Shown in pieces: positions 25,464 through 33,923 of a stretch of DNA of 64,000 nt. The notes under the pieces are model-generated. The model was given only the letters and a program-made list of their open reading frames with translations, ran no database searches and was not told the origin of the DNA. This DNA is from Candidatus Nitrosopumilus sp. Lineage in GTDB: Archaea > Thermoproteota > Nitrososphaeria > Nitrososphaerales > Nitrosopumilaceae. The stretch's first letter is position 1. The number at the start of each line of letters is the position of its first letter. A program made the position numbers and the translations under genes. The stretch lies in assembly GCF_028278985.1 (NCBI RefSeq), contig NZ_JANQTA010000013.1, positions 62,001 through 126,000 of the forward strand, in the 5' to 3' direction.

Positions 25464-25766
25464 GTGAAACCTGCATTACAGCAATTAGCAATTGAAAGAA
25501 TGGAAATCCTAATTGAAAATGCAATCAGTAATTCAAAATCAAATCCAAAACTTTCACAAAGACAAGCTCTCCTAGCCAGACGGATTAGTACTAGACACAA
25601 AATCCGCATGCCTTATAATTTGAGAATTGTTTTTTGCAAAAAATGTAAGTCCTTTATTGCACCTGGACTACATTCAAGAATCCGTGTTGGAAGAACCTCT
25701 GTCAAGTCGATCAGAATTTCATGTAACCTGTGTGGGCATACTTATCGCAAAATAATATCTCAATGA
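25464..25766 (+). CDS. rnp4: Ribonuclease P protein component 4 (Rpp21 homologue)
   Basis: The 100-residue protein starts with GTG. It has the Rnp4 layout: a helical N-terminus (LAIERMEILIENAI), the basic ALLARRISTRHKIRMP segment, and a zinc ribbon (FCKKCKSFIAPG, SCNLCGHTYR). It is a protein subunit of RNase P, which trims the 5' ends of tRNA precursors. It lies 48 bp after tRNA-Gly and before S19e, a common translation neighbourhood. The four zinc cysteines are intact. Confidence 0.9.
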   Translation: MKPALQQLAIERMEILIENAISNSKSNPKLSQRQALLARRISTRHKIRMPYNLRIVFCKKCKSFIAPGLHSRIRVGRTSVKSIRISCNLCGHTYRKIISQ

Positions 25767-25797
25767 TTTATAAGACGATTCTCGATTTTTTGTCTTC

Positions 25798-26250
25798 ATG
25801 GCAAAGGTATACGATGTACCAGCAGATGTATTGATTGGAAGACTAGCAGAGATTCTCAAAAATGAAGATATTCCTGCACCATCATGGATTCCATTTGTTA
25901 AAACTGGTGCCCATGCCGATAAACCTCCTCAAGATAGAGAATGGTGGCATACTAGATGTGCATCATTAATGAGAAAAATTTACCTTCATGGACCAATTGG
26001 AATTAATGAATTAAGAAAAGAATATGGTGGCGGAAAACCATCTGGATATGGTGCAGCACATCACAGAGATGCAGGTGGTGCAATCATACGAAACGCAGTT
26101 CATGGTTTAGAAAAACTTGGTTACATTGAAAAAGTAGAGAAAAAAGGAAGAATTGTTTCAAAACAAGGAATGCAAAAACTAGACAAGTTAGCAACTGAAA
26201 TTCTCAAAGAACTAATTGTAGAAAATCCTCATCTCAAAGTTTACACATAG
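25798..26250 (+). CDS. rps19e: Small-subunit ribosomal protein S19e
   Basis: The 150-residue protein has the S19e hallmarks: AKVYDVPADVLIGRLAEILK at the start, WIPFVKTGAHADKPPQDREWW, YLHGPIGINELRKEYGG and GLEKLGYIEKVEKKGR. It is part of the small ribosomal subunit in archaea and eukaryotes and has no bacterial counterpart. It is followed within 8 bp by the PDCD5-like gene, a typical archaeal pairing. Confidence 0.95.
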   Translation: MAKVYDVPADVLIGRLAEILKNEDIPAPSWIPFVKTGAHADKPPQDREWWHTRCASLMRKIYLHGPIGINELRKEYGGGKPSGYGAAHHRDAGGAIIRNAVHGLEKLGYIEKVEKKGRIVSKQGMQKLDKLATEILKELIVENPHLKVYT

Positions 26251-26257
26251 ATTCAAA

Positions 26258-26542
26258 ATGAGTTTTCCAGAATCTGACGAACCTCCTCATAACAATAATC
26301 AAGAAAATGAAATAGCAGCTCAAAAAGAGCAAATTCTAAAACAAATTTTGAGTTCAGAAGCAAGAATGCGTTTGAATAATATCAAAATGGTAAAACCTGA
26401 ACTCTCTGATTTGGTAGAGCAATATTTGATTGGAATGGCAACTCAGGGAAAACTTCCAGGTCAGTTATCTGATGACCAATTAAAGCAAATTCTATTATCT
26501 ATCCAACAACCAAAACGAGATTTTAAGATAAATCGAGTCTGA
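26258..26542 (+). CDS. PDCD5-family DNA-binding protein
   Basis: The 94-residue protein matches the archaeal PDCD5/TFAR19 family. A charged N-terminus is followed by EQILKQILSSEARMRLNNIKMVKP, a short turn, then VEQYLIGMATQGKLPGQLSDDQLKQIL. The fold is a three-helix bundle that binds nucleic acid, and the gene is commonly paired with S19e. It starts 8 bp after S19e. The cellular role in archaea is not firmly known. Confidence 0.92.
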   Translation: MSFPESDEPPHNNNQENEIAAQKEQILKQILSSEARMRLNNIKMVKPELSDLVEQYLIGMATQGKLPGQLSDDQLKQILLSIQQPKRDFKINRV

Positions 26543-26583
26543 TCCCAATAAAATATAATTATGGGTAAGGCTTCGATGTAGTC

Positions 26584-27660
26584 ATGAAAGCAGTCGTATA
26601 CAATGAATATGCACCAGATGATAATTATTCTAAGATCCTTAAAGTCCAGGATATAGATGAACCAAAACCAAAAGCAGATGAGGTAATTTTTACCAATAAA
26701 GCATCTGCCCTAAATTATAATGATATTTGGGGAATGAGAGGAGTTCCAGTAGCAGTTCCTCTTCCACATGTTTCCGGTTCTGATGTAGCTGGAGATGTTA
26801 TCGCAGTTGGCGAAGATGTTAAAAATTTCAAAGTAGGAGATAGAGTTGTTTCTCACTCTAATTTGGCATGCAGAGTTTGTAGTGCATGTACAGATGGAAG
26901 AGAATTTGACTGTACCAGAAGACAAGTTTGGGGTTTCCAAACAGGACCACTCTGGGGAGCATACTCTGAACAAATTCACTTACCAGAAGTCAATGTTTCA
27001 AAAATTCCTGAAGGAGTTTCATATGAAGATGCAGCAGCAGCTTCAATGACTATTCTTACTTCATGGCACATGTTAGTAGGAAGAGCAAAGATTACTCCAG
27101 GACAAACAGTACTCGTAATGGGTGGTGGTTCTGGTGTTGGAAGCTTTGCAATTCAAATTGCAAAATTATACAACTGTGATGTAATTGCAACTGCAAGTCC
27201 TGACAAGTTAGACAAATGTAAAGAACTTGGAGCAGATTATGCAGTAGACCACAGAAAAGACGACTGGCAAAAAGAAGTCTTTAAGATATCAAAAGAAATT
27301 GCAAAAACAAAAGGTGAAGCACCTGGAATTGATCTTGCTTTTGATCACATTGGTCAAACTCACTTTAACAAGCAACTAACATTGCTCAAATATGGTGCAT
27401 CTCTAGTTTCATGTGGTGCAACAACAGGTTATGACGCACAAATTGATCTTAGACACATCTTCTTCAAAGGAATCAATGTCTTAGGTTCAACACAAGGAAC
27501 TAAAGCTGAATTAGATCAAGGCTTGTACTGGATGGGTCAAGGAAAGATAAAATCAATTGTTGATTCTGTCTTTACCTTCGAGCAAGCAGCAGAGGCTCAT
27601 ACAAAAATGCTAAAGGGTGACTTCTTTGGCAAAATCATTATGAAGCCTGAAGGCGCTTAG
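26584..27660 (+). CDS. MDR-family reductase / alcohol dehydrogenase (acryloyl- or crotonyl-CoA reductase-like)
   Basis: The 358-residue protein has the GroES-like N-domain and Rossmann C-domain of medium-chain reductases. Visible features are HVSGSDVAGDVIAVGE, a structural zinc-like cluster (CRVCSACTDGREFDC), and nucleotide-binding VLVMGGGSGVGSFAIQIAK. WGFQTGPLWGAYSEQI resembles acryloyl-CoA and crotonyl-CoA reductases of archaea. The CitE-like lyase gene follows 8 bp later. It probably reduces an enoyl-CoA or aldehyde with NADPH. The precise substrate is not determined. Confidence 0.8.
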   Translation: MKAVVYNEYAPDDNYSKILKVQDIDEPKPKADEVIFTNKASALNYNDIWGMRGVPVAVPLPHVSGSDVAGDVIAVGEDVKNFKVGDRVVSHSNLACRVCSACTDGREFDCTRRQVWGFQTGPLWGAYSEQIHLPEVNVSKIPEGVSYEDAAAASMTILTSWHMLVGRAKITPGQTVLVMGGGSGVGSFAIQIAKLYNCDVIATASPDKLDKCKELGADYAVDHRKDDWQKEVFKISKEIAKTKGEAPGIDLAFDHIGQTHFNKQLTLLKYGASLVSCGATTGYDAQIDLRHIFFKGINVLGSTQGTKAELDQGLYWMGQGKIKSIVDSVFTFEQAAEAHTKMLKGDFFGKIIMKPEGA

Positions 27661-27667
27661 TCATTTA

Positions 27668-28522
27668 ATGACTCAGCTCTTCAGAAGTCTCATTTTTGTT
27701 CCTGGTAACAACCCTAGGTTTCTTGAAAAAGCAAAAAACCTTCGAGCTGATATAGTTTGTTTTGATTTAGAGGACTCTGTTCCAGATAACGAAAAAGCAA
27801 ATGCAAGAAAGCTTATCAAAAATGCACTCAAAGAAAGAAAATCATTTCAATCCTCTATCTTTGTAAGAACAAATTCTCCACTTTCTGGAAAAATTCCAGC
27901 AGATCTTAAAGAAATTGTTCAAAAAGGAATTGATGGAATAGTTATTCCAAAAGTAAACAACACTAGAGAACTCAAAAAAATTGAAAAATCATTATACTCA
28001 CTAGAAAAATCAAGAAAACTAAAACCAATCCAACTTATCCCATCTATTGAATCAGCTGAAGGAGTTGTCAACACCTACACCATTGCATCAACAAGCAAAC
28101 GTGTTTCTGCTGTGGTATTTGGAGTGTTTGATCTCTTAAATGATATTGGCGTTGAGTATACCAAAAATTCTGAAGGAGAGAAATATTCCCGTTCAAAGAT
28201 CCCAGTTGATGCTCATGCTGCAGGTGTTGTAGCTATAGATGCAATTTGGCAAGATCTTAAAGATACAAAGGGACTAGAAAAAGATTGCAAATTAGGAAAA
28301 AGTTTAGGATATGGTGGAAAAAGCATTATTCATCCAGACCAAATTCCTATTGCACACAAACTATTCTATCCAAGTAAAACCGAAATTTCTTGGGCCCAAA
28401 AAGTTTGTACAGAGTATGAAAAGTCAACTAAAAAAGGTAAAGGTGCCACAACTGTTGATGGAAAAATGATTGATGAGGTTCATTACAAACAGGCAAAAGC
28501 CCTCTTAGAATTGACTAACTAA
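27668..28522 (+). CDS. CitE-like lyase of HpcH/HpaI aldolase family
   Basis: The 284-residue protein resembles citrate lyase beta and malyl/citramalyl-CoA lyases. RSLIFVPGNNPRFLEKAKNL, CFDLEDSVPDNEKANAR and IPSIESAEGVVNTYTIA carry the metal-binding acidic residues. GYGGKSIIHPDQIPIAH near the C-terminus is a family hallmark. These enzymes cleave or condense CoA thioesters with glyoxylate or related oxo acids. It starts 8 bp after the reductase gene, suggesting a shared pathway of CoA metabolism. Confidence 0.88.
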   Translation: MTQLFRSLIFVPGNNPRFLEKAKNLRADIVCFDLEDSVPDNEKANARKLIKNALKERKSFQSSIFVRTNSPLSGKIPADLKEIVQKGIDGIVIPKVNNTRELKKIEKSLYSLEKSRKLKPIQLIPSIESAEGVVNTYTIASTSKRVSAVVFGVFDLLNDIGVEYTKNSEGEKYSRSKIPVDAHAAGVVAIDAIWQDLKDTKGLEKDCKLGKSLGYGGKSIIHPDQIPIAHKLFYPSKTEISWAQKVCTEYEKSTKKGKGATTVDGKMIDEVHYKQAKALLELTN

Positions 28523-28532
28523 TTTTCGATTT

Positions 28533-29150
28533 TCATACAAAAGTGTCAATAATTGACTTCATACTGGTACTTTTTTCAAACATCTTTTGAGATATTGAAC
28601 CACTGACTATGATTTTTTCTTTTTTGATGTCCAGCTTTATGTCTTGAAAGACACATTGCAATTTTGAAATCTTTTTACTTTCACTAAGAACTTTACCTGA
28701 TTCTATAATCAATCCATGCAAAATTAGATTTTCAATTTTTCTATATCCTGATGTTTTTGGAACTCTAGATTCTTTAAGAATTTGTGGAATTGTATATTCG
28801 TTTTCTAATAAAGATGAAATAATCTTTCTAGTCTCAGATTCTCCAAATAATTCTAGAATCAAGTCTGATAATTCTAAATTAATAATAGTAACAGAATAAT
28901 TGTTTTCTCTTTTCTTTACTTTGAGAATTTTATTTACACAATCTTTTTCAAATTTTTTAACATCTAAATTTGAATTTTTTTTAAGCACAGAAAGAAATTT
29001 TTGAAAATGCTCTACTGATAATTTAATTGACATTCCATGCTCTAAAAATAATTCTCTTTCAACTTTTTTTAAAATATCCAAATCCAGACTTTTTTTAATT
29101 TCTGTGGACAATGAAGTTGCTATTAATCTGTCAATTCCAGCCATGTACAT
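28533..29150 (-). CDS. Winged-helix transcriptional regulator
   Basis: The 205-residue protein has a central winged-helix domain (about 105-160: ETRKIISSLLENEYTIPQIL, then KTSGYRKIENLILHGLIIE), like ArsR-type archaeal regulators. The N-terminal 100 residues are helical and unrecognised. A second in-frame Met two codons in (MAGIDRL) may be the true start at 29144. It is convergent with the CitE-like gene and divergent from the receiver-domain gene. The short divergent gap suggests coupled expression with that gene. Ligand and targets are unknown. Confidence 0.78.
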   Translation of the reverse strand: MYMAGIDRLIATSLSTEIKKSLDLDILKKVERELFLEHGMSIKLSVEHFQKFLSVLKKNSNLDVKKFEKDCVNKILKVKKRENNYSVTIINLELSDLILELFGESETRKIISSLLENEYTIPQILKESRVPKTSGYRKIENLILHGLIIESGKVLSESKKISKLQCVFQDIKLDIKKEKIIVSGSISQKMFEKSTSMKSIIDTFV

Positions 29151-29202
29151 TTTCTAAATAATGGAAAATATTAAAGCACTGCTTTTTTTATACTCACTAG
29201 AA

Positions 29203-29553
29203 ATGACACAATCTGTTATTGTTATTGATGATGATGAAGATACTGTCAGACTATTTAGTGAATTTTTAGAAGAAAATGGAATTAATGTAATCGGTAATGG
29301 TTTTGATGGTGTTACTGCTGTCAAACTATTCAAAGAAACAAAACCTGATGTTGTATTGATAGATCTAAACATGCCTAATGGAAGTGGGTTTTATGCAATA
29401 AAAAAAATTCAGGAAATCGATTCTAAAGCAAAAATCATTGCAGTAACAGCAGATGGAAGCTATTCTACTGAAGAGAAACTTGACAAACTGAATATCCCTT
29501 TAATCCAAAAACCGTTCAAAATGGACCAAGTTATTTCCATAATTAGAAATTAA
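29203..29553 (+). CDS. Stand-alone receiver (CheY-like) response regulator
   Basis: Starting at ATG 29203 gives a 116-residue receiver domain. TTTTTTATACTC at 29184-29195 looks like the promoter TATA, so an earlier ATG at 29161 is unlikely. The acidic pocket is IDDDEDT; the phosphoacceptor Asp is in DVVLIDLNMPNGSG; the conserved Thr and Lys are in AVTADGS and IQKPFK. There is no output domain. Signals would pass by protein contact, perhaps to the divergent HTH protein. No kinase gene is adjacent. Confidence 0.9.
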   Translation: MTQSVIVIDDDEDTVRLFSEFLEENGINVIGNGFDGVTAVKLFKETKPDVVLIDLNMPNGSGFYAIKKIQEIDSKAKIIAVTADGSYSTEEKLDKLNIPLIQKPFKMDQVISIIRN

Positions 29554-29642
29554 AATTTTTTTGAGAGTAAAAATCGCTTCCCACTTCTGGAACTTTTCAT
29601 ATAATCTTATATTAAAAAAGTCATACATTCTCTCTGAGTAAT

Positions 29643-29786
29643 ATGAGTAAACGAGTAACAATAATGATTGATGATGACCTTGACAAAAAGATCCGACTTC
29701 GTCAGGCAAAATTAATTCAACAAGAACAATCATCATACAGCTACTCTAAAGTGCTGAATGAAACTTTGAGAAAAGTTCTCAAATAA
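29643..29786 (+). CDS. Small ribbon-helix-helix protein (47 aa)
   Basis: A 47-residue frame from ATG 29643. SKRVTIMIDDDLDKKIRLRQ looks like the strand and first helix of an RHH DNA-binding domain, and SYSKVLNETLRKVLK the second helix. The Asp-Asp-Leu turn and lysine-rich ends fit CopG/Arc-like proteins. A T-rich stretch ending ATAATCTTATATTA lies just upstream. It stands alone between the receiver and TPR genes. Binding targets are unknown. Confidence 0.75.
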   Translation: MSKRVTIMIDDDLDKKIRLRQAKLIQQEQSSYSYSKVLNETLRKVLK

Positions 29787-29841
29787 TCCTTTTTCTATAT
29801 TTTAGAATAGATTAAAGCCTAAAAAATTCTATGTTATAATT

Positions 29842-30546
29842 ATGGTAAATCTTCTAGATCCAACAAACGTCATTACTAGAATGTTTAATGCCGGAAAATA
29901 CCAAGACATGTATGACTATTGTAAAGAATTACTTGAAAAAATCCCTAATGACATGGTCGCCTTGCAAAATATCTCACTTTCATTGGTATATTTAGAAAAA
30001 TATGAAGAGGCTATCAAATATTGTGATAAGGTCTTAGAAATCAAAAATGCAGACATGTATGCATTAAAAAACAAAATCTATGCACTAGAAAATCTCAAAA
30101 AACATGACGATGTCATAAAACTTTGTCAAGAGATCCTTTCAACAAATTCCAGAGATGTTTGGACAATTAATAGCATGGGACTATCATTAAACGAATTAAA
30201 TCGACATTCTGAAGCAATTGATTTTTACGAAAAATCATTGAAAATTGAGCCTAATGACGCTACTGCATTAATGAACAAGGCTATTTCTTTAACTCATTTG
30301 AAAAAATACAAGGAAGCCATTGAATATTATGATAAAACTCAAGTAGCTGATGCAACAATAAAGGAAGCTCCCATTGCCAAATCAAAACTATTTGAAAAAT
30401 TGGGAATGGAGGATGAAGCATTCCTAGCTGCTCAGGGAGTACTAAACAAAAATATGCAAAAAATTAAGGATGATGCAAAAGAAAACAAATGCTCAGTTTT
30501 TCATCAATTCTGTGATAATGAATTTGTAGAATATGATTCTAAATAA
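29842..30546 (+). CDS. TPR-repeat protein (234 aa)
   Basis: The 234-residue protein contains about five tetratricopeptide repeats. Typical repeats are LVYLEKYEEAIKYCDKVLEI, LNELNRHSEAIDFYEKSLKI and LTHLKKYKEAIEYYDKTQVA. A C-terminal tail with two Cys follows (KENKCSVFHQFC). TPR arrays scaffold protein contacts. It is the last gene before the recombinase and marks the left border of the island. No signal peptide is seen, so it is cytoplasmic. Confidence 0.88.
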   Translation: MVNLLDPTNVITRMFNAGKYQDMYDYCKELLEKIPNDMVALQNISLSLVYLEKYEEAIKYCDKVLEIKNADMYALKNKIYALENLKKHDDVIKLCQEILSTNSRDVWTINSMGLSLNELNRHSEAIDFYEKSLKIEPNDATALMNKAISLTHLKKYKEAIEYYDKTQVADATIKEAPIAKSKLFEKLGMEDEAFLAAQGVLNKNMQKIKDDAKENKCSVFHQFCDNEFVEYDSK

Positions 30547-30605
30547 TTCTATATTAAATATATTATCTATATAACATATATGATTATATACCGGTAACCC
30601 CTTAC

Positions 30606-31718
30606 ATGCCTGTGAATCAGACTCCAGAACAGGTACAAGAAGAATTCCTAGACTCTATGTATCTGATCTCCCACAGCACAAAGACAAAGATAACCTACCA
30701 GTCTGCATTAAATCATTTCAAAGAGTTTGTAAAGAAACAATACAATTGCACTGAAACAGAACTAGTTGCAAAAATAAAATCAGAAGAACTTGATATCTAT
30801 CAAACACTAAGAAGTTTTGTAATTTATCTAGACAAGAAGAACATACGCCCACAAGGATTGAGATCCTATGTAAGCGGAATCAAAGGATACCTTCGTCACT
30901 GGGGAATCAGAATCAATTCAGATGACTACAAACAATTAGTAAAGATTCCACGAATTACAAAGACAAGAGAGATTCCTCTCACAAAAGAGATAATCCTTAG
31001 AATTCTCAGAAACTCATCTCCTAAACTCCAAACTGCAATTCTGTTATCATGCTCTAGTGGTCTTAGGATAGGTGAGATTGTCCAACTCAAAATTTCTGAT
31101 ATTGACTTTGAATCTGAACCTGTTAAGATCAATATTAGGGCAGAAATTGCTAAGGGAGGTTCGTCTCGTGAGACCTTTATCACCAGCGAGACAACTAATG
31201 CACTAAAGGATTATCTCAAACGATACTATGGTTGGAAGGATGAAGACCAAAATTTACGCCTACAAAATATAGTGATTTTTGGAAGGACCTCTAAGAAAAA
31301 CAAGGAAATTCTCCTCAAATACCCTGTTGAGGCGTCAAAACAGACCCTGCAGGCATCATTAAGAAAACAATTAGCCTCAATTCCAGATCTCTCTTTGAAA
31401 AATGAGAATGGCAGACTTGCAATTCATTTTCATGGATTCAGAAAATACTTCAGAACTGTTCTTGGAAATGTTTGCGGACGAGATTATGCAGAAGCCTTGA
31501 TGGGTCACAGTTTCTACATGGATACTTACTATCAGTTATCTGAAGACAAGAAAAGAGAGATGTACTTGGAAGCAGAACCTCATCTTACACTATCTGATTT
31601 TGAGACAGTTGAGAAGAACATCAAGAAAATCTCGGAAAAGAATTCCCAGTTGGAAGAAAAATTCAATGATCTATTACAGTATCTCAGAAAAAATAAAATT
31701 ACTATACCAGAAATTTAG
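30606..31718 (+). CDS. Tyrosine recombinase / integrase
   Basis: The 370-residue protein has a SAM-like N-domain (about 10-105) and a C-terminal catalytic domain. The visible catalytic residues are R154 in SSGLRIGE, K183 in EIAKGGSSRE, H276 and R279 in HFHGFRK, H301 in MGHSFYMD, and Y308 or Y309 as nucleophile. A C-terminal coiled coil (about 330-365: VEKNIKKISEKNSQLEEK) follows. It sits at the left edge of a defence and modification gene cluster, so it probably integrated the island. It is not adjacent to a tRNA gene. An AT-rich stretch with CCGGTAACCCC lies just upstream. Confidence 0.9.
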   Translation: MPVNQTPEQVQEEFLDSMYLISHSTKTKITYQSALNHFKEFVKKQYNCTETELVAKIKSEELDIYQTLRSFVIYLDKKNIRPQGLRSYVSGIKGYLRHWGIRINSDDYKQLVKIPRITKTREIPLTKEIILRILRNSSPKLQTAILLSCSSGLRIGEIVQLKISDIDFESEPVKINIRAEIAKGGSSRETFITSETTNALKDYLKRYYGWKDEDQNLRLQNIVIFGRTSKKNKEILLKYPVEASKQTLQASLRKQLASIPDLSLKNENGRLAIHFHGFRKYFRTVLGNVCGRDYAEALMGHSFYMDTYYQLSEDKKREMYLEAEPHLTLSDFETVEKNIKKISEKNSQLEEKFNDLLQYLRKNKITIPEI

Positions 31719-31795
31719 GTAGCAATAGTTCTTTTTTAAGAATTTCTTATGTTGTTACATTTCAAATTTTAATACTGCTTCAAATTAACTAGATC

Positions 31796-33919
31796 ATGGC
31801 AGCCACCAAAGGTAAGGCAGTTTTTAAGGCTCGATCTAGATTGATGACGCTTTTAGGCGAACAACTAATTACAGATGAGTTAGCGGCATTATCCGAATTA
31901 ATCAAAAATGCTTATGATGCAGATGCATTAAAAGTAGAAATAGAATTAAAAGCCGTTAGTAACAAAAGTATCGGCGAAGTTATTATCAAAGATAATGGTC
32001 ATGGAATGACAAAAAAATCACTTTTACAATCGTGGCTTGAACTCGGAACAGTCTCTAAAGCGTCTAAAGATAAGAAAAAAAGATACTCTGAGATCTATCA
32101 TCGTCCTTATTTAGGTGAAAAAGGACTAGGTCGTCTTTCCATCCACAAAATAGGACAAACAACTGAAATTATAACAAAACGAATCAAAGGACAATCTGAA
32201 ACTACACTAAAACTAGATTGGTCAAAATTTGAAGATTATAACAAATTTCTAAACCAAATTAAAGTAGACTGGGAGGTAAATCCTCCAACTGTTTTTCCAA
32301 AAGATGATGAGGATTTTCCTAATGGTACTCAAATCACCATTACTAATCTTCATAGAAATTGGACGCAAGAAATGATAAAAGACATAAAGCAATTTATTGC
32401 AACTGTTAAATCACCAATTTCGTCATTACAAAATTTTGATATTAAATTATCAGTTGCAGATAACCGAATAAACGTACATGTGAAAGAAAATATCCTACAG
32501 GACATCTTTGACACATCAGGCTATTTTTTCGAAGCAGATGTTGATTCAAAAGGAAATGCAAAAATGACGTATACTTTTCGTTCAAAAACATATGCCCAAT
32601 GGCATAGAACAAAAGAAATCACTCAAAATTTACAACAATACGATGAAGACTATTTTTCTGAAAGAAAAAAAATAGAATGTGGTCCATTCAAATTCCAAAT
32701 CTACTGTTGGGATCTTGATACAAAAGACAAAAAAGATGCTTTTACGAAAGAAATCACTTACACAAAATCAGTAAAACCTCTAACAGGGATCAAAGTATTC
32801 CGTGATGGTTTCAGAGTTCTTCCATATGGAAATAAAGACAATGATTGGCTTAGTATGGATAAAAGAAGGGTTAGCAGATTTCAAGAAAATGTTAGCCGAA
32901 ATCAAGTCATTGGTCTTATTGATTTGTCATTCAAGAAAAACTCTGAATTAAAAGACAAATCTGATAGAGAGGGATTAATAGATAATGATTCTTTTCGAGA
33001 TTTTAAAAATTTGGTATTGTGTGCATTATCGTACTTTCAAACAGAAAGAAATGAAGAACGATTAAAAATCAAAGCAGTAAAAAGAGAAGATAAAAGATTA
33101 AAGGATCTCAAGAAGCATTTTGCAAATCTTTCAGAAGTTTTACGTGATGAAAAAATTAGTCCAAAAACAAGAACTGCAATACAACATGAAGTACTTGGAA
33201 TCAAAAAAACTGTAGACAAAACTCTACAAGATCTAGAAGAACCGTTGTTAGCAGCAGCTGCATTAGGACTTACATATATGATTCCTACACATGAAGCTGA
33301 ACGTGAAATCCAAAATTCGTATGCTACTTTAGAAAAGCTACTCAAAGGTGGTGACAAAAACCCTTATGCAAAAATAAAAACTGTTATCAAACAACTGCAT
33401 CAAGCAGACGAAGTATTACAAGGAATTGTGAACATATCACAATCTACAAAAGACGAAGAACGATTTGAAGCTAAAGAACCCATACAATATGTTGTTGACA
33501 TTATGAGAAATCGCGGAAAAAGAGAAGACGTTGAAATTTCTTATGATATAAAGGCTAAAAATACGATTGTAGGTGCTCTTCGACTCTATTCCATTTTGTT
33601 GCTTAATCTAATTGACAATAGTTTCTACTGGTTGAAATCAAAAAAGATCAAGAATAAGAAAATCAAAATAAATTTCATTGATTACGATAAAAAATTTTAT
33701 GCATTGATAGTTTCTGATAATGGTCTTGGATTAGAAGACAATCTGGATTTCCTTACAAATCCTTTTGTTACTAGGAAATCGAAAGGTATGGGACTTGGAC
33801 TGTATATTTGTGATCGAATTGCTAAAAGTCATAATGGAAAACTCAAATCATTTGATGAGTATGATCTTCCTGGACTACTATCTGGTGCAAATATAGGATT
33901 CTTGATTCCAAAGGAGTAA
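31796..33919 (+). CDS. Double-GHKL ATPase / histidine-kinase-like protein
   Basis: This 707-residue protein carries two GHKL ATP-binding folds. The N-terminal one (about 15-210) is Hsp90/MutL-like: SELIKNAYDADA, DNGHGM and GEKGLGRLS. The C-terminal one (about 590-705) is histidine-kinase-like: LNLIDNSFYW, SDNGLGLE and SKGMGLGLYI. Between them is a coiled coil with HEAEREI around H499, which resembles a phosphoacceptor-His segment. The receiver-domain gene starts 5 bp downstream. The pair is a two-component system with no membrane sensor, inside a DNA-modification island. A role in sensing foreign DNA is a hypothesis. Confidence 0.82.
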   Translation: MAATKGKAVFKARSRLMTLLGEQLITDELAALSELIKNAYDADALKVEIELKAVSNKSIGEVIIKDNGHGMTKKSLLQSWLELGTVSKASKDKKKRYSEIYHRPYLGEKGLGRLSIHKIGQTTEIITKRIKGQSETTLKLDWSKFEDYNKFLNQIKVDWEVNPPTVFPKDDEDFPNGTQITITNLHRNWTQEMIKDIKQFIATVKSPISSLQNFDIKLSVADNRINVHVKENILQDIFDTSGYFFEADVDSKGNAKMTYTFRSKTYAQWHRTKEITQNLQQYDEDYFSERKKIECGPFKFQIYCWDLDTKDKKDAFTKEITYTKSVKPLTGIKVFRDGFRVLPYGNKDNDWLSMDKRRVSRFQENVSRNQVIGLIDLSFKKNSELKDKSDREGLIDNDSFRDFKNLVLCALSYFQTERNEERLKIKAVKREDKRLKDLKKHFANLSEVLRDEKISPKTRTAIQHEVLGIKKTVDKTLQDLEEPLLAAAALGLTYMIPTHEAEREIQNSYATLEKLLKGGDKNPYAKIKTVIKQLHQADEVLQGIVNISQSTKDEERFEAKEPIQYVVDIMRNRGKREDVEISYDIKAKNTIVGALRLYSILLLNLIDNSFYWLKSKKIKNKKIKINFIDYDKKFYALIVSDNGLGLEDNLDFLTNPFVTRKSKGMGLGLYICDRIAKSHNGKLKSFDEYDLPGLLSGANIGFLIPKE

Positions 33920-33923
33920 AATT

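Noticed and set aside
28568-28576. TGGTAC-containing copy of the operator
   Set aside because: It lies inside the coding sequence of the winged-helix gene and has no second arm.
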